From: Utricularia gibba
Taxonomy: Eukaryota > Streptophyta > Magnoliopsida > Lamiales > Lentibulariaceae
Reading direction: 5' to 3'
Assembly (NCBI GenBank): GCA_002189035.1
Contig: NEEC01000008.1
Span: 2,356,001-2,420,000 of the forward strand
DNA length: 64,000 bases
Position numbers and translations under genes: made by a program. Below the pieces are notes generated by a model that worked only from the letters and a program-made list of their open reading frames with translations, made no database searches and was not told the DNA's origin. Positions 24,366-36,148 of the stretch are shown here, piece by piece (within the stretch, counting starts at the first letter, position 1; the number at the start of each line of letters is the position of its first letter).

Positions 24366-25117
24366 GGCGAGGTCGTCGGCGGCAGATGCAACGGTGTCGA
24401 TGAAGCTAAATTTTGAATAGCTCACTTTGAGGCAAGTAACGCGCAGACAGTTGATGGGCCCAGCCCCGATCTCCTACCGTTGACCTGCTTCTTAAATTGG
24501 GTCGAGCTCATTAACCGGGCCCATCCAACTACAGAGAAAGAAGCAGGCCCTAGTATTTAACCAGGTTCACATGGAAGTACTGCAGTATCTTGCCATTGAA
24601 GAAAAAAACATGAAAGTACTGCACTTTACAAAAATCCTTCTGAACATGGGAATTGGCTTGTGAATTTTAAACCAGGACATGAAAAGTGCATTTAGTAGGT
24701 AATGAAAGTGAGGTTGAAAAGTACATTTAGTAGGTAATTCAGCGTGAGCAACCTCAGAGGCATCAATAATTCAGCCTGCAAATGAGTTCCAAGGCTAACA
24801 AACTCTCATATCAGGTCTGAAGTACAGATTAGAAGAAACATGTCTGATGAGGGAAAAGGAGGAAGAGAAGTTTCAATGGCGGGTGCTCCCAAGCTCCATT
24901 AGACCGCCGAGCAGAGATACAGAGACCCCATGCTGTGGGGAAAATTTGAGACAAGCTGAGAACAAGAAACTCTCCAAGACAGGGATGAATGAAAATTCCT
25001 TCCATATATGTAAGCTGCAAGCCAAATGCATAGAAGAAATGGGTATCAGCACCAGTTAGTGAAGAAAGAGAGGCATCCATTCTTGTTTCCACTCACAGAT
25101 GTCAGAAGAAGGCCTCA
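24366..25117. other. Tubulin promoter and PTB3 3' UTR
   Basis: Both flanking genes are on the minus strand, so the 750 bp from one start codon to the next stop codon must hold the tubulin promoter and leader plus the PTB3 3' UTR. It contains two families of short direct repeats, listed separately. Confidence 0.5.
24681..24738. repeat. Direct repeat, 23-nt copies with 35-nt period
   Basis: The copies at 24681-24703 and 24716-24738 differ by a single base. A second pair of similar 16-mers (ACATGRAAGTACTGCA) lies at about 24570 and 24609, with one mismatch. All four sit 200-370 bp upstream of the alpha-tubulin start codon. Confidence 0.85.
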
Positions 25118-28100
25118 TCATATACTTTGCAACTGCGAGAAGGAGATGCGAATGATGGAACCATTTAGAGATGTAGCATGCTTGCAAACAAGAGCTTCTG
25201 TGGCTTCTTCTTCCTTCTCGAAGAGGACTAGAGCTTGCTTCTTCCCATTTGTCTCAAAGAGTTTTGTATTGACAATGGTTCCATGCCCTTCCAGGTGAAC
25301 CAGTATCTCTTCCTCAGTCACATCATGGGGTAGGGTGGAGATGTGAATCATTTTTGTGGGTGAACAGCAGTACCGATAATTTTTTGCAGCATTTCTATTG
25401 AAACGGTTGAGGTTCGAATTGGAGTATTCATGGGTGTCGACACCAGTTGTTATGCTTGGATGCTTTGAAAAATTCACCTCCAAGCGTTTTCCAAACAGAA
25501 TGGCACCCTATAACAGATACAACAGCAACAGAGATAAACAGAATTCACAAGTTGAATGAGAATACAGTACCCAGCCAACCACGGGGAGTAAGCATAAGAG
25601 AGGACACAAAGAACCTTTAAGAAATGAACAGCCAATTCGGCTTGGAAACCATCGCCCATCTGAACCAATGCATGATCATGCTTGTTCCGAAGAAGTTTGA
25701 TTCTCATAATGTTCCCATACAAGGAGAACAAATTGAAAAGCTTATCCTCATCAACTCTCTGGATCATAAGGTACATTGATAAACAATATAAGAATCATAG
25801 AGCAGGTGTGCACCATTTTCAATGACAGAAGAAAAGAGAGTGCTGGAAATTTTAATTCTAGCCATAGTGAAACAGCATCAGTACGGAGAGAGGGGGTAGG
25901 AGGGAATGTTAATATATCATGGAAAGTAGAAACATACTTCTGAATTAAGATTAGATACAATGACCGTGCACCGATCATTTGTGCCACTAACACCAGCCGG
26001 AAAACCTCCACCAAAGGCGGATGCTATGGCAGCAGCATTTCCCATCTGCTATAAAGCATTAATTGGATAAATAAGTTTCGAAGCAGGTCCATTTAACTAA
26101 CCAAATCAGTTAGGGCATCAACATACATGTAACAAGACTGAACATTATCTAACAACATGGAATCATTAGGACAAGACTAGGATATATGAAAAAATCGACA
26201 TTTTGTTATCAAATAGAAAAAAAAAACATGAATTCCAAGATAAAACTATAAGGAGATACGATTTAAAAATGCAAGGGCAAACATTAGATGAAAGGAAAAC
26301 GCTAAACATTTAAATGAGTGTGGAGGGAATTTTAAATCTGCAAGATAAGGAGCACAATACATACCTGAGGAAATCCAACTGATTGTAAAAGATGCAGGGT
26401 GAGGTGGACAGGGCAGAAAAGAAGTCAGAATGCAGAAAAAGAAAAAACAAAGGTGAAGAAAATTAGAATTACATTTGAAACTATTTCCGCACCTGCACCC
26501 GCCTGAGCATACATGTGTCCATCACCATACATGGGCTAAAGCAACAGGAATCCAAATAGTGGTTAGATATACAAAAAAAAAAAAAATATATATATATATA
26601 TATATAAACGGAATCTATATGCACCATAAATTCAATTACTTGAGAGGACTTCCCCTTTTGCTCTGAAGTTAAGGAAGGGTTTGTAAAATCTCTGTGCCAT
26701 TTTGAAGTAGATTTTCAAGTTTAGCAATACATAAATTAATAAATATTCAAAGTCCTTTTTCAATTTTATTCTTACCTTGAACGCTCATTATTGTAGTTCA
26801 CCTGCAATTCATCAAGGCTTGACGGAAGAGAGCAGATAAGTTGACGTAAGTATAATAAAGTTTGAAAACTCAATTTGAAAACTGAACAAGCCACCGATGA
26901 TCCAAAACTCACTTTGAAAACTGAATATCTAGCTGACAGCAACCATCATAAATATTCCGTCCCTACAAAAGTGTTAAATTTTACGAACTCTCAATCAAGG
27001 CAAGCTTCAAATCCATTTAGCTCTCCAACAGCCAGCATACCTGAAGGGCATTTCTTGCAGATATAGCATTCTGGTGTGACCGATACTGAACAAGAGCTTG
27101 AAAACCTGCAAATGCAGCATCCCAGCTCTTAATTGCAGGAAACGAAGTTTTAAAAAAGCCATAGGAAAGGATCATGATTGTAAAGGCATTTGCAATTTGG
27201 AAAGTGGGTCATGCAGATTTTTTTTTAACAATCGGAAAAATTGGTCAGACAGTGTTCCAACTTCAGATTCTTAAAAAATAATAGGGAAAAAGCTAAGGAT
27301 CTGACCAGCAGACTTCTGAAATGTGACGATCTTCTCTACATATCCATGAGGAGAAAATACTTGATGCAGCACATCAACAGTTATAGGATAGAGCACATGG
27401 TGTATTGTAACTAAGAGGATTCTATTTGGCTGGACATCCAGGGGGATCAGAATCAGATAAGCACAATGGTGTCCAGTGCATAATGTAACAAAAGCAAATC
27501 AGCACAGAAGAAGAAAATTAAAAGGGAGAAAATTGAATAGAAGGCGAACATGAGCAAACAGAAAACGAAAAAGGTACAGCAAGCAGTTCACAATGAAACA
27601 TGTGAGTTACGAAAAGAGTAAAACCCAATGCAAAGCCCAATATATAATCAAACTGCAGGAATCAAAACGAGAAGAACAGCTCATAGATTAGTTTTATTTA
27701 ATCTCTACATCTGGATGAATTACCCATGGACATATAAGTAGCAATGTTATGGCTCTGCTAGGTTATTTATACCAGCTATACCCAAGAGAATTACCATTTT
27801 CATAAAACACCAATAGCATCATGATGAATTGGCACACAGGCATGCGTGAAACCACTCCTGCCACTGAAAATAAAAATTCAATATGGTGCACAATGCTCAC
27901 CTCTTCTCCTCGCGCTTGTGAGTTCTGATCCATGATTGTTAGTTCTTGGTGCGATGAAAATTGAGCATATACGTTCCTGCCCCTGAAGGGAGATGGGGTC
28001 CAAGTAAGAATACAGGCCATTCCAAAATTAGAATAACCAACACAGAATTGAAGGTAGAGTATACCCGTACATACCTTACACTTGGTTGCACACGACTGTA

Positions 28101-28769
28101 AAATTGCAGTGCATTCACTGCTGAAGGGACATCTTGCATTTGGAGGAGGGCCTACAATGTTTACTTGTGCAAAGCCGTCAGAGGACTGTTTACTTCTGGT
28201 AAAAGCATAGTACATCAAGAAGTTTGTAAAGAGATAGACCTGGTTTTTCGCCCTAAGCATCACAAGTTTATCGACAACTCCGAACGGTTGGAACAGCTGG
28301 AGCAAGTCATTCTGGAAAAGGCATAGAATAATATTACAGCAAGGCTATGGGTAAGAACTAAACAAGACAACCAACGGCCAAATCGTAACCTGCTCAAATA
28401 TCAAGACTTGTGGATTCAACAATGTAAATTCACCACCATTTTTTTTTTTTTGAGAGATAAGCTTTAAAGCAAAAAGGTAAAGGGGCAACAGGAGATAACG
28501 ATTATCGTCAGATGTGCGCACATATGCAATAACGGGCAGCTTAAGACACTAAAAAACACCCCCAGAGAATCTAATGTTGATAGCACCTGGCCATCGTCTT
28601 GAAGTGCATCTACACTGACTCAGTTCATAAATACTAAAGGCGAGATTTTTTCGTTAAAGCACTGCTTGCCGAACTTGGTAACACTATCATTTCAGAAATG
28701 AAAGTCATATACCTCGGAAATCTCATGACCAACATTGCGAACGTGAATGACTTTCGAAGGCTCGGCCAT
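25118..28769 (-). CDS. PTB3: Polypyrimidine tract-binding protein homologue 3-like
   Basis: I could place fourteen exons: 28713-28769, 28240-28311, 28075-28151, 27901-27982, 27306-27429, 27041-27105, 26913-26962, 26776-26817, 26640-26691, 26493-26535, 26365-26378, 25938-26045, 25615-25758 and 25118-25507. They total 1320 bases and give 439 residues; Arabidopsis PTB3 has about 432. The protein starts MAEPSKVIHVRNVGHEISE and has four RRM-type domains at roughly 6-80, 95-170, 240-315 and 355-430. RRM3 carries DRCTVIVSNLN and HALVQMGDGFQAELAVHFL; RRM4 carries MIHISTLPHDVTEEEI. It binds CU-rich RNA and regulates alternative splicing and mRNA fate. The 14- and 43-base exons sit in the low-complexity linker before RRM3, where exon skipping is plausible. 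The 5' UTR probably extends to about 29450 and contains an intron. Confidence 0.96.
26573..26608. repeat. A-run followed by (TA)n microsatellite in a PTB3 intron
   Basis: A run of about 14 A is followed by about eleven TA units, inside the intron between the 52-base and 43-base PTB3 exons. On the sense strand of the gene it reads as (TA)n followed by T-run, close to the 3' side of the preceding donor. Confidence 0.9.
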
Positions 28770-30445
28770 TATCCTTTAAACTGAAACCAAACAGCACGAC
28801 GGCAATCACAAACAAAATTGGTGTCAAAAATTCAATAAAGAAAGCCCCAAAAGTAAATCCCAAAAATTTTATAAAGACGGTCGCCATCTCTCACCAAATA
28901 GAATCCAAGGTTTAAAACATCAGAAGAAGCATAATTAGCTTTCCCACACTCCTGCAAAAATACCGCACAATCCCAATCAATGTCATTTGAAGAAAGCAAC
29001 ACCTCCAGGCGCAGAAAGTAAATATGAATGTTCAGAGAAGTGGCAAACACCAATAGCATGCAGTTGAAACTTGAAAAAGCGATTAGTACACGGTTTACCA
29101 ACGCTCTTTAACATCATCAACAGTTTCTTCAGAATCACTACAATTACCCCAGAAACAGAGAAGAGCAGAGAACAGGGAGAAGGCAAGTCAGCAACCAGCA
29201 CAAAAAAAATTGATCGGTGCGGAGGCAGCAGGGGTGGGTTAGGTTTTCACAAAAAAAGGGCCTGCATGTTCGCTGTTATACCCTCGGGCAATCATCTCCG
29301 CGGTGGCAAATGGAGGGGTGTTTCTGGAATTGCAGATAGAGAAATTAGGTTTATTTATGCAGTGCAAGACAACTTATGAAACAACTACTTGATCTTATCC
29401 GAGCAGGTTGCCGCGGCGGCGGGTTCTGGCAGGAGGCGACGGTGCAGCCATTTTGACGGTGGAGGCTCCGCATTTGATTCTTTTATGCCCCCTACCTGCT
29501 TCTACTGTGATGAGGGCTGCTCGCTGCCGGAGTTTTCTCGATGATAGCCTAGCGAGCTGTTCTCTTTAAAAAAGCTTTTTTTTCGCGTATTCTCTTTAGG
29601 TGCATTCATCTTCTCGAAGTGGGCATCTTTTCCTTGCTCAAGATTTTTCCTTTGCGTAGTTGTCACCCTCTTTTGAATGATTTAGATGGAGTTTTGCTTG
29701 TATCATTCATATGTGTTTCAGTTCTAGTTCTTGCGGTTCCCTCCCATGTAGATTGTTTCACACTGGTATGCGTATGCCTGTAATTGTGTTATGTGTGTGA
29801 AAAAAAACCATGGAGCAAAGTATAAAAAAATTAATGTCATTTAATTATAATTATTCGCATATAATAATCACGTAATTGAAAAAAGAAATTGTATACATTT
29901 ATTCTTTTAAAAGTAAAAAAAAAGGAATTATATATTATAACCTAAATATATTTAGTAGGTTGATTGTGGTTAAGTTACAAAGCTAATGAACATATTTAAT
30001 TTCTAAACCAATCATCATCAGCCACGTTGGCAATTGGAGCACGTGATGATTTTAAACGGATTTCGTACCTTTTTATTTTTTTTTCTTTCATTTAATCGAG
30101 GGGGAAAAGATTTATTGCCATCTGTTCAGAATCCAAGGAATGGCGATCTCGATTCATTCCTACGAAGGAGATTAATGGTTCGGGTAGGCGTCTCCGATCT
30201 TTGGGGGTAGACATGTCTGAATGCAAGGCATATGTCTCTTGCTGTCGATCTCATTTACAACAAATTGGGATGAAACTTCATCCGTGATGGGAAGTATTTG
30301 GATGTGGCTGTTGTAATACAGAGGAGACCTGGCAGGCCTGCAAGTGTTTCCATTTCTTTTTGTGATTTATGTAAAGAAAAGATGGCATTTTTTACATGAT
30401 TTTTATCTGTTGAATGATCGTAGGTAGCTTTATATCTCCTTCAAG
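28770..30445. other. Divergent region between PTB3 and TRAF-type genes
   Basis: From 28770 to about 29450 lies the presumed PTB3 5' leader with a leader intron. A GC-rich block at 29405-29535 is the likely shared promoter core. From 29780 to 30110 the sequence is AT-rich, and 30120-30445 should be the leader of the TRAF-type gene. I see no coding family. Confidence 0.45.
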
Positions 30446-32286
30446 ATGAACTCGCCTGCAGAAGATAATGATATGACGCCACAGAAACTCCACGAGGATA
30501 AGCAAGCAGGGGCCTTATTCCATTGTGGGCTTTATGATGCTGTCGTGGTTAACAAAATAGCTGAAGAATTCCTACCGGGTTTGGCTTCAGCATGCGTTGA
30601 TAACACCACTGGTGGATTATTCAGAAGCCCTGCTTCTGTGGCTGTTGACGTACGAAAAGAAATGATAGTTTATCTTACCCAGAGAAGCGAGAGTTTTATT
30701 GCGGAGTCTGTTGTACTTGATGGTGGATTAAGTGGGCATATTTCTGATGATCCTTATGAGATTATATCAGATTTTGTTGATGACTTTGCTAGGTCAAAAA
30801 GGAACTTTTTTAGCAAGGTTTCAGGATGGCTGTTGAGTGATAGAAGAGAAGATAGGATAGATGATTTTGTGCAGGAGATGGAGATGACTGGTTTTTGGCT
30901 ACTAAGTAGGAGGGAGTCTGTAGCTCAAACGCTCCTGAAGAATGTTGATTTCAAAAGATTGTACCACTGCACAGTGAGCTTTAGGTCTTCTGAAGAGATG
31001 GAAGAGCATAAGACGAATTGTGGCTTTCGGACCATGACTTGTACAAATGAGGGATGCAATGCTACATTCAGTGCAGCTCAGAGTGTGAACCATGACTCCA
31101 TCTGCCCTTTCAAGATTCTTCAGTGTGAGCAGAACTGTGAGTCCTTTATAATGAGACGTGAGATGGATAGGCATTGCATAACCGTGTGTCCAATGAAGCT
31201 TGTGAAGTGCCCTTTCCATTCAGTAGGGTGCAGCAGCTCCATTCCGAAATGCAGGATCGATCAGCACCGCTCTGAAGATCTCAACTCTCACTTGATTCTT
31301 GTTTTACAGTATTTTCACAAGGATGTCTCACTTGAAGACCTTCATGTTAGGCTAGAGGAACTGTTTGAGGTAGCATTTCATCATCGACATTGTTATGTGC
31401 TAGAAGCCATACTGCTTTTTTTGCATTAAATCAGAAGCAACCTGAGGATTTGAGATTGAATCACTTCTCTCTTCATAGTATGTGATTATTTGTTTGTTCA
31501 CTTGTGAAACTAACCTGGAATCTCTTTATTTGCTGTTGCAGTTGTCCTCTCCTGGGAAGTTAGCAGCAGCTCGTGATGCAAGATCGTTTAATGTCTGCAG
31601 TTAAAGGTCTTGAAGCCAGGCTTGGACCTTTGAAAGTGAAGATTATTGAAAGCAAAGACGATGAGACAGATGATCCAGTAGATGCAAAGGAAGGCAGCTC
31701 CATCGCTGATGGTACTCCTCAAGAATCTCCAAAAGAAGCAGAGACGGAGATGGCCAATGGACCACAAGAACCTGTTGATAACACGCTCTGTAAGCAAGAA
31801 ACCACAGAAGAATCATCAAGTGAAAAGGAAAAGGCAAGTACAGAGAACAAAGAAGTGGAAATAACGAAATCACCACAGTTGGAGGGGACCCGAGATTCAG
31901 TAGATGCAAAGGAAGATAGAGCCATTCCTGATTTCAGTCCTCCAAAAGAAGCAAAGATGGAGATGGCCAATGCAGCAGCAGGTTCCAGTGATGTACCAAT
32001 CTCAGCAAGCCTTGGTAGCACGCTGTCTGTGCAACAAACATCGGAAGAATCATCAAGTGAAAAAGAAAATGGAAGCAAGGAGAACAAAGATGAAGGGGAA
32101 TCACTGCAGGTAGAAGAGAACCAAGTTACTAAAGTTGGAGACATGTATACGGAAAAGAGCAAATACCCTGAAGAAAAACATGCTTCTAGTGTTGTGGAGA
32201 CGGAAGGCTCAGAGAGTTCATCAGGAGGAGAAGCTGGAAGTGATGGTGAAAATGTTACTTCGACAGAGACCACTAAAACTGAGTAA
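30446..32286 (+). CDS. TRAF-type zinc-finger protein with acidic tail (frame problem at the exon 2 start)
   Basis: Exon 1 is 30446-31369 (308 residues, phase 0). It contains Cys/His-rich TRAF-type fingers at about residues 180-280, seen in YHCTVSFRSSEEMEEHKTNC, FRTMTCTNEGCNATF and CPFKILQCEQNC. The best-looking acceptor puts exon 2 at 31542, which reads LSSPGKLAAARDARSFNVCS and then stops at 31602-31604. A long open frame in another register runs to the stop at 32284-32286, and includes VKGLEARLGPLKVKI and a Ser/Glu-rich tail. Acceptors at 31564, 31567 or 31570 (a TAGCAGCAG cluster) join exon 1 to this frame and give about 546 residues. The tail holds two diverged copies of a repeat, near 31675 and 31896. 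Plant relatives are annotated only as TRAF-type zinc-finger proteins; function unknown. The 5' end of exon 2 is therefore uncertain. Confidence 0.75.
31669..32110 (+). repeat. Internal duplication in the TRAF-type protein tail
   Basis: Two coding blocks start near 31669 and 31891 (period about 222 bases). Both run through the order (D)xVDAKE, PKEA, EMAN, then TxEESSSEKE and ENK. The DNA similarity is highest at the starts, where GTAGATGCAAAGGAAG is shared exactly, and at the EESSSEKE parts. Confidence 0.8.
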
Positions 32287-32683
32287 CTGATTCATAGCTC
32301 TCTAATACTTGGAGGCTGGAGATCAGCGGAGCAGCAGCACTTGGTGAGGAGACTACCATCCACATCAAGCAACATTTTGAAGTCCAGGATCATCCATGGT
32401 GATTTTGGATAATAAAGTAGTGCATTTTTTTATTGAGAAAAACAGCTCGTTTTTTCAGTAGCATTTCTTCAACCTCAGTAATTTTTTTCCTGTAAAAATA
32501 AATATAATATCCAAATTTTTTTCGATGTTGGTATTGGACCTTCTTAGGCCCATCTCTGGATAGCATGTTGATTTTCAGTACCCGCGACAAAAGCCCATTG
32601 ATTTCAGTAGGGTTTTGAGGCGATCTTTACCGCTGATATCCGGAATCAGCTCGTTGGAACGCGTAAGCTGAATCTGTCGCAGA
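32287..32683. other. Short spacer: TRAF-type 3' UTR and S5 promoter
   Basis: This stretch of about 400 bp must hold the 3' end of one plus-strand gene and the promoter of the next. The promoter elements are listed separately. Confidence 0.5.
32546..32616 (+). promoter_or_regulatory. Site II and telo-box-like elements of the S5 promoter
   Basis: AGGCCCAT at 32546-32553 and AGCCCAT at 32592-32598 are, on the opposite strand, TGGGCC/T site II elements. TAGGGTTTT at 32608-32616 is the reverse of an AAAACCCTA telo-box. This combination is typical of plant ribosomal-protein promoters and stands about 70-140 bp before the start codon. It supports growth-linked expression through TCP-type and telo-box-binding factors, which is inference from the family. 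Confidence 0.6.
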
Positions 32684-33791
<1,108 letters not shown>

Positions 33792-34416
33792 AATGGTGAA
33801 GCTTTCAGCACTTTCCTTGACAGAAACTCTGTTCCGGAAGCGCTACATGTACTGGCTGCGTTCTTTTTCCGGGAATTTTCTTCATGGAATGTAATGCATT
33901 ACTGATAATGGAGGAAGCCTCTGTGCCCGTGTCACTCGGATCCGGTTGAACCGGGAGAACAAGATATTTGTTTTTTTTATTTAAACCTAAATACAAATTA
34001 TAGTGTTACATGATAATGAAGTAATTAATGTAGGCGTGCGGAGTGCCGACTACCTGCCACCAACCTTGATGCAATTTCATCACGCCATACCACCTATCGT
34101 TACTATGGACCTCTCAAAGTTCTATCTTCAATAATCTTAATCAATCTCTAATATTTTGATTGAATGTAAGAAGATATAATCTTTTTAAAACCGTTTGGAA
34201 CGTTGATATAATAATACGTCACGTGTGGATGCTATTTGAAATCAAATGCATTCTAAAAGTTTAAAACAAATAACTATTAAAAAAATACAATTTATGGCTT
34301 ACCAAAGTGCAATAAATCAATATATTTGATAGCATAAACTATTATGAGTGAATAATTAATCAATAAACTATTCTATACGATTATATAAGATAGGTATTTA
34401 TTTAAATCGTATAAAC

Positions 34417-34440
34417 AATAATTAAGTATACTTAATTATT
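34417..34440. repeat. 24-nt perfect AT-rich palindrome
   Basis: The sequence reads the same on both strands: AATAATTAAGTA followed by its reverse complement. Given the AT-rich surroundings it may be chance or a recombination or slippage product. No flanking element was recognised. Confidence 0.8.
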
Positions 34441-35472
34441 TTATTTTCAAAAAAAGAGTGGTCTGGATTCAATGTCGACTATAATCCAGTAGATTATTCA
34501 AATCATGCACATTCTCTAGACGTTAAAATCGAAACACTTGGTTGAAGTAAATGTTGTGGGTGTTGGGTCGTGTTGTCATGTCGGCAAGTTGAGCACGTGA
34601 CATGGCCCTTTCTTTCTTTCTTTCTTCCTTCCTCATCTAAATCAGGACTCCGATGCCCTTTCCAGATGTAGTAACCAACTAATTACACTTTGCAGTTGGG
34701 GCTCCAAAACCAAGTGCAGAATATGATGAAATGAAGAAGAGTGAACCCTAAATTGAATGCGACTAATCCAAACCCTACACAGACTACTGTATTGTAATGC
34801 ATTGTAGGTTCATGATTCCATATTTTAAATAAGTTTTGTAGGAGGTTAATGGAAGAGTAGTGGTGGTCCCACCCCTCACCAACATCAATTGCCATAAGTT
34901 TTACCCCCGGCCCCTAAACATACATCATCATCATTCTCTACAACCATCATGATTATTATTATATTAATTCTTGAAATGAAATTAGTATTTTTTTCCTTGC
35001 CTGAAGTAACATCTGTTACGGTCTTGAAATTCCCCATGGAAAAGCGAGAGATTTTGGGTGTTTCAAAACCCTAAAACCCGAGTGAGGAGGCGTGTACGGC
35101 AGGACGGGCAACATTTATTAAGTATAGGGATAGGGCACCTGTCATGATCATCATCACCGGCGTCGCCGTCGTGGTCGTGCCCGCCCTCCTACACCTGCCT
35201 TGTGGTGGTGGAGGAGGAGAGAGGAATTGTGGGCCACACAAAATAGATGACGCTTATTCGTCTTCCTTCACCAATGGACCACCACCACCACATCATCTTA
35301 CAAATCCACTCACCTTTAGTTTACTATGTTTTGTGTTTTCAAGATATGTAGAATAGAATCAGTTTTAAGACTATAATTGTTTTTTTAAAATATCAAAGCC
35401 ATTACAATTGTTGTTTCAGCAATAGTTTCTAGGGTTTCACTAAAAAAAAACATTCATGCATTGCACGTCCAG

Positions 35473-35489
35473 AAAAAAAAAAAAAAAAA
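35473..35489. repeat. Poly(A) run
   Basis: This is an uninterrupted run of about 17 A in the spacer before the TBL gene. It could be a degraded retroposon tail, but no target-site duplication or coding remnant is visible beside it. Confidence 0.8.
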
Positions 35490-36148
35490 CCGGAATTTGG
35501 GGTCGCCTGTGGGCCCCCTCCGCCCCCGATAAGAGACCCGACTCGTGAGGGTGGAGGCCCCACCGGACGCGTTTACGGTTCAAATTGCCTGCTTTGGACC
35601 CACCGGTTTAAAGAAGGTGCATAATAAATGACGCCCATTATGTGGATGGATGGGGGGGGGGGGTATGGGTATGGCTCCCAAAATTTAACTAAAAATTCTT
35701 TTTTTTCTTTAAAAAAAAATAAGCAAAAAAGATCCAGAATTTGTTGTGAACGCCAATAGCTTTAGAAAATGCCAGAATCATTGAATTTTTGCTGTGGTAT
35801 TGAAGGTGCTGTTTTTGGGTAACAACCGACAGCACAAACTATGGGGAAGTAGGAGGCTCATGTGTGTTGTGTTTTAGACATGGAAAAGGTGACCCTGGTG
35901 CTTTTTTTCTTGTGGCTTTACAGTTCAACTCTCAAGTCCTGAGTTGCTTACAGTCACCTTCCACAGCAACGTCATCTCCGAATCCTCTTCCTCCTCTCAG
36001 TTTCAGACAGCCCTCTCCCTCCAACCCACCTCTTCTCTCTAGCTGGCGCCTGGGGAGGGATTTGTTTCGTTCATTTTTCTGGTTTGTGGTGTGGAAACTG
36101 CTGCCTGCAGTGGGGTGTCCTGGGTCTGGCCACCTGCCTTGTCGGCAC

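Larger units (their letters stand above)
33792..36148. other. 2.3-kb spacer with low-complexity tracts
   Basis: After the S5 3' UTR the DNA is AT-rich (34100-34450) with a 24-nt perfect palindrome. Low-complexity tracts follow: a CTTT microsatellite at 34609-34633, an A17 run at 35473-35489 and a G12 run at 35652-35663. The last 300 bp before 36149 are pyrimidine-rich, as in a 5' UTR. No convincing gene is seen. Confidence 0.5.

Noticed and set aside
30902-31219. 105-codon antisense frame inside the TRAF-type exon
   Set aside because: It mirrors the Cys/His-rich coding sequence on the sense strand and is a shadow frame.
35144-35356. 70-codon frame beginning with a hydrophobic stretch
   Set aside because: Low-complexity His/Pro content, no conserved segment and no promoter signals. 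Not supported as a gene.
35473-35489. Poly(A) run as the tail of a retroposed gene copy
   Set aside because: No upstream coding remnant and no flanking direct repeat were found.
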